A stretch of 64,000 nt of DNA, taken from positions 62,001 to 126,000 of the forward strand of contig NZ_CP071131.1 in assembly GCF_017220215.1 (NCBI RefSeq). Reading direction: 5' to 3'. The DNA comes from Caballeronia sp. M1242 (GTDB lineage Bacteria; Pseudomonadota; Gammaproteobacteria; Burkholderiales; Burkholderiaceae). The notes below the pieces were generated by a model. The model was not told the DNA's origin, ran no database searches, and saw only the letters and a list, made by a program, of their open reading frames with translations. The translations under genes and the position numbers were made by a program. Of this stretch, positions 62,491 to 64,000 are shown piece after piece (positions within the stretch are counted from its first letter, which is position 1; every line of letters starts with the position of its first letter).

Positions 62491-64000
62491 ATGAAGACCA
62501 ACCACTTCTTCCGGCTGCTGGCCCGCCTCCGCGTGGGCCACAAGTTGCTGCTGATCTATCTGTTGGACTTGAGCGCCGTCATCTATATCAGCGGCATTTT
62601 GATCCACGAAAAGTATCTCGCGATTGATTTCTCCAACAGGGAGATCGTCGGCAACGCGTATGTGCGAGTCGTGACGAGCGCGCTGATCGATGTCGCGCTG
62701 ACGGGCGCTGGTCAGCGCTTGCCCCCCGCCGCATGGCGCGCGACGATCGATCAACTCGCCGCCGCAGATGCGCAATACGGCGAGCCGCTGCAAAGCGCCG
62801 CGCTCAACCGCACCTTGCGCGATGCGTTGCAAGCGCTGTCGCTCGACAGGCGACCGGACGCCCCGACGAGCCACGCAGCGCTCGACGCATGCCGCGAACT
62901 GATCACGCGTATCGGCAATCAATCGAATCTGATCCTGGATCCCGACCTGGACAGCTACTACACGATGTCACAGTCGATCCTGCGCTATCCCCCGCTGATC
63001 GATGCAGTCAACGGCATCGGACGCCACCTGCATGAAGGACGCACCGCGCGCTCGCGTGAAGAGGTTCGCACGCGTTACCTCGTGCTCGAAGGCCAGCTCG
63101 ACGCCGCAATGCAGGGCCTGCGTTCCGACTTCGCGGAAGCGGCCGCGGCCAATCACGCGCTCGACGCATCGCTCGGGCCGTCGATCTCGCGCATGCGCGC
63201 GGCGGTCGATGCCTTTCGTCATGCGGCGCGCGTGGTCGTGGACGGCGACAGTGCCCCAGACGCCGTGACGCTCTCTCTTATCGATACCGCGCAGCAATCG
63301 GTCATCGCAAATGCAAGCACGAGCTGGCGCATAACAGGAGCGAACCTCGATCGACTGCTGCGCGCCCGCGTGGAAGGACTGTACTCGAAGATGTGGTTGC
63401 ATCTGGGCACTGCGCTCTCCTTGCTGTGCGGCATTCTCGCAATGGTGTACTTTGTTGCCCAGCAAATCTCCTCGCCGCTACGCAAGCTGGCGCGTGTGAT
63501 GGACACTGTGCGGCGCACGGGCGACCACTCGCTGCGCGCTACCTGGCACAGTCAGGACGAGATCGGCCAACTCGTACGCGGCTTCAATGACATGCTCGCG
63601 CAGCTCGACCACGAACGCGATGTTCAGAAGGAACTCGCAGCATCGACACGCGCATCTGCCGCGCAATATGCGCTGGTAGAAGCGACGCCCGTGCCGATGG
63701 TGGTCACTGCGATTCCCGGCCATGAAGTGCTGCACGCAAACAAGCCTGGCCTTTTCTGGCTCAACGGCTGCGCCACGGACCCCTGGGCTTTCGGGCTCGA
63801 TTCATCGACACGCGCGCGATTCTTCCAGCAATTGTCCGACCGTGAGGCCATTAATGAATTCGAGGTTCACTGGAAGGCCACCGCGCAGCCGACGTGGGCG
63901 ATGCTGTCCGCGCGCCGCCTCGATTTTCAGGGGCGCGATGCCATTCTGACCGCCTTCACGCCGATCAACCAGATCAAGCTCATGGAGCAGCGCCTGGAAT
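62491..64000 (+). CDS. Membrane sensor with HAMP and PAS-like domains (partial, runs off the end)
   Basis: The frame is open without a stop to the end of the window (503 codons). Helix 1 (LLLIYLLDLSAVIYISGIL, about 19-37) is followed by a ~270-residue periplasmic helical sensor region, then helix 2 (HLGTALSLLCGILAMVYFVA, about 304-324). A HAMP linker follows with ISSPLRKLARVMDTV and DEIGQLVRGFNDMLAQL. A PAS-like domain begins near ALVEATPVPMVVT and ends NQIKLMEQRLE. The output domain, beyond the window, could be GGDEF/EAL or a histidine kinase. The ribosome site before the start is weak. Confidence 0.8.
   Translation, partial: MKTNHFFRLLARLRVGHKLLLIYLLDLSAVIYISGILIHEKYLAIDFSNREIVGNAYVRVVTSALIDVALTGAGQRLPPAAWRATIDQLAAADAQYGEPLQSAALNRTLRDALQALSLDRRPDAPTSHAALDACRELITRIGNQSNLILDPDLDSYYTMSQSILRYPPLIDAVNGIGRHLHEGRTARSREEVRTRYLVLEGQLDAAMQGLRSDFAEAAAANHALDASLGPSISRMRAAVDAFRHAARVVVDGDSAPDAVTLSLIDTAQQSVIANASTSWRITGANLDRLLRARVEGLYSKMWLHLGTALSLLCGILAMVYFVAQQISSPLRKLARVMDTVRRTGDHSLRATWHSQDEIGQLVRGFNDMLAQLDHERDVQKELAASTRASAAQYALVEATPVPMVVTAIPGHEVLHANKPGLFWLNGCATDPWAFGLDSSTRARFFQQLSDREAINEFEVHWKATAQPTWAMLSARRLDFQGRDAILTAFTPINQIKLMEQRLE

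Overview
The window looks like an accessory-rich replicon segment of a Burkholderiales bacterium, most likely Paraburkholderia or Caballeronia. The evidence is high GC with GC-ending codons, two trimeric porins whose mature proteins start with the Burkholderia-type 'LYG' strand and end in Phe, many LysR, GntR, MarR and ArsR regulators, and several ABC and MFS uptake systems beside small catabolic operons. No rRNA, tRNA, CRISPR array or prophage was seen.

Layout. 0.7-4.4 kb (-): a tight three-gene envelope operon, CHASE2 sensor / small secreted SH3-like protein / M48 lipoprotein protease with a TPR-like tail. 5.0-10.5 kb: a decayed NtaA-type monooxygenase, then a sulfur-scavenging set (LLM flavin monooxygenase, acyl-CoA-dehydrogenase-like oxidoreductase, SsuABC-like importer). 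11.7-14.9 kb: ketopantoate-reductase-like enzyme and a frameshifted MFS gene, divergent from a LysR regulator. 15.4-24.3 kb (-): an organic-acid set (two MFS carriers, TauD-like dioxygenase, FMN 2-hydroxyacid oxidase, RraA-like protein, porin, two GntR-family regulators), with a shared operator in front of the porin and of the FadR-like regulator. 24.4-28.3 kb: LysR divergent from an MFS carrier and an M81 (MlrC-like) metallopeptidase. 28.3-31.5 kb: a decay zone holding an RND pump fragment, a transposase fragment, a yefM-yoeB module whose toxin is frameshifted, and an orphan UDG-fold-like protein. 31.5-40.4 kb: a peptide ABC importer with a frameshifted binding protein, a porin, and a second, intact peptide-binding protein. 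41.3-47.1 kb: a polar amino acid importer with a class II aldolase, then ArsR divergent from a XenA-type ene-reductase.

48.3-62.0 kb is the most interesting part. A four-gene polar-solute ABC importer (+) converges on a nine-gene catabolic run (-). That run encodes an amidohydrolase, a three-subunit molybdenum hydroxylase with CoxG, a DUF1116/AllG-like protein, an AtzH-like protein, an AtzE-like amidase and a phytanoyl-CoA-type dioxygenase. A MarR regulator is divergent from it. The importer and the catabolic run each carry a -24/-12 element with almost the same 14-base core, and each has a related palindrome about 100 bp upstream of the predicted start. I infer one co-regulated pathway that imports, hydroxylates, ring-opens and deaminates a nitrogen-containing, probably heterocyclic, compound. 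The substrate is unknown. The window ends inside a HAMP/PAS sensor gene.

Several genes (MFS at 13 kb, peptide-binding protein at 36 kb, toxin at 29 kb) are each broken by a single-base indel. I cannot tell true mutation from assembly error without reads.
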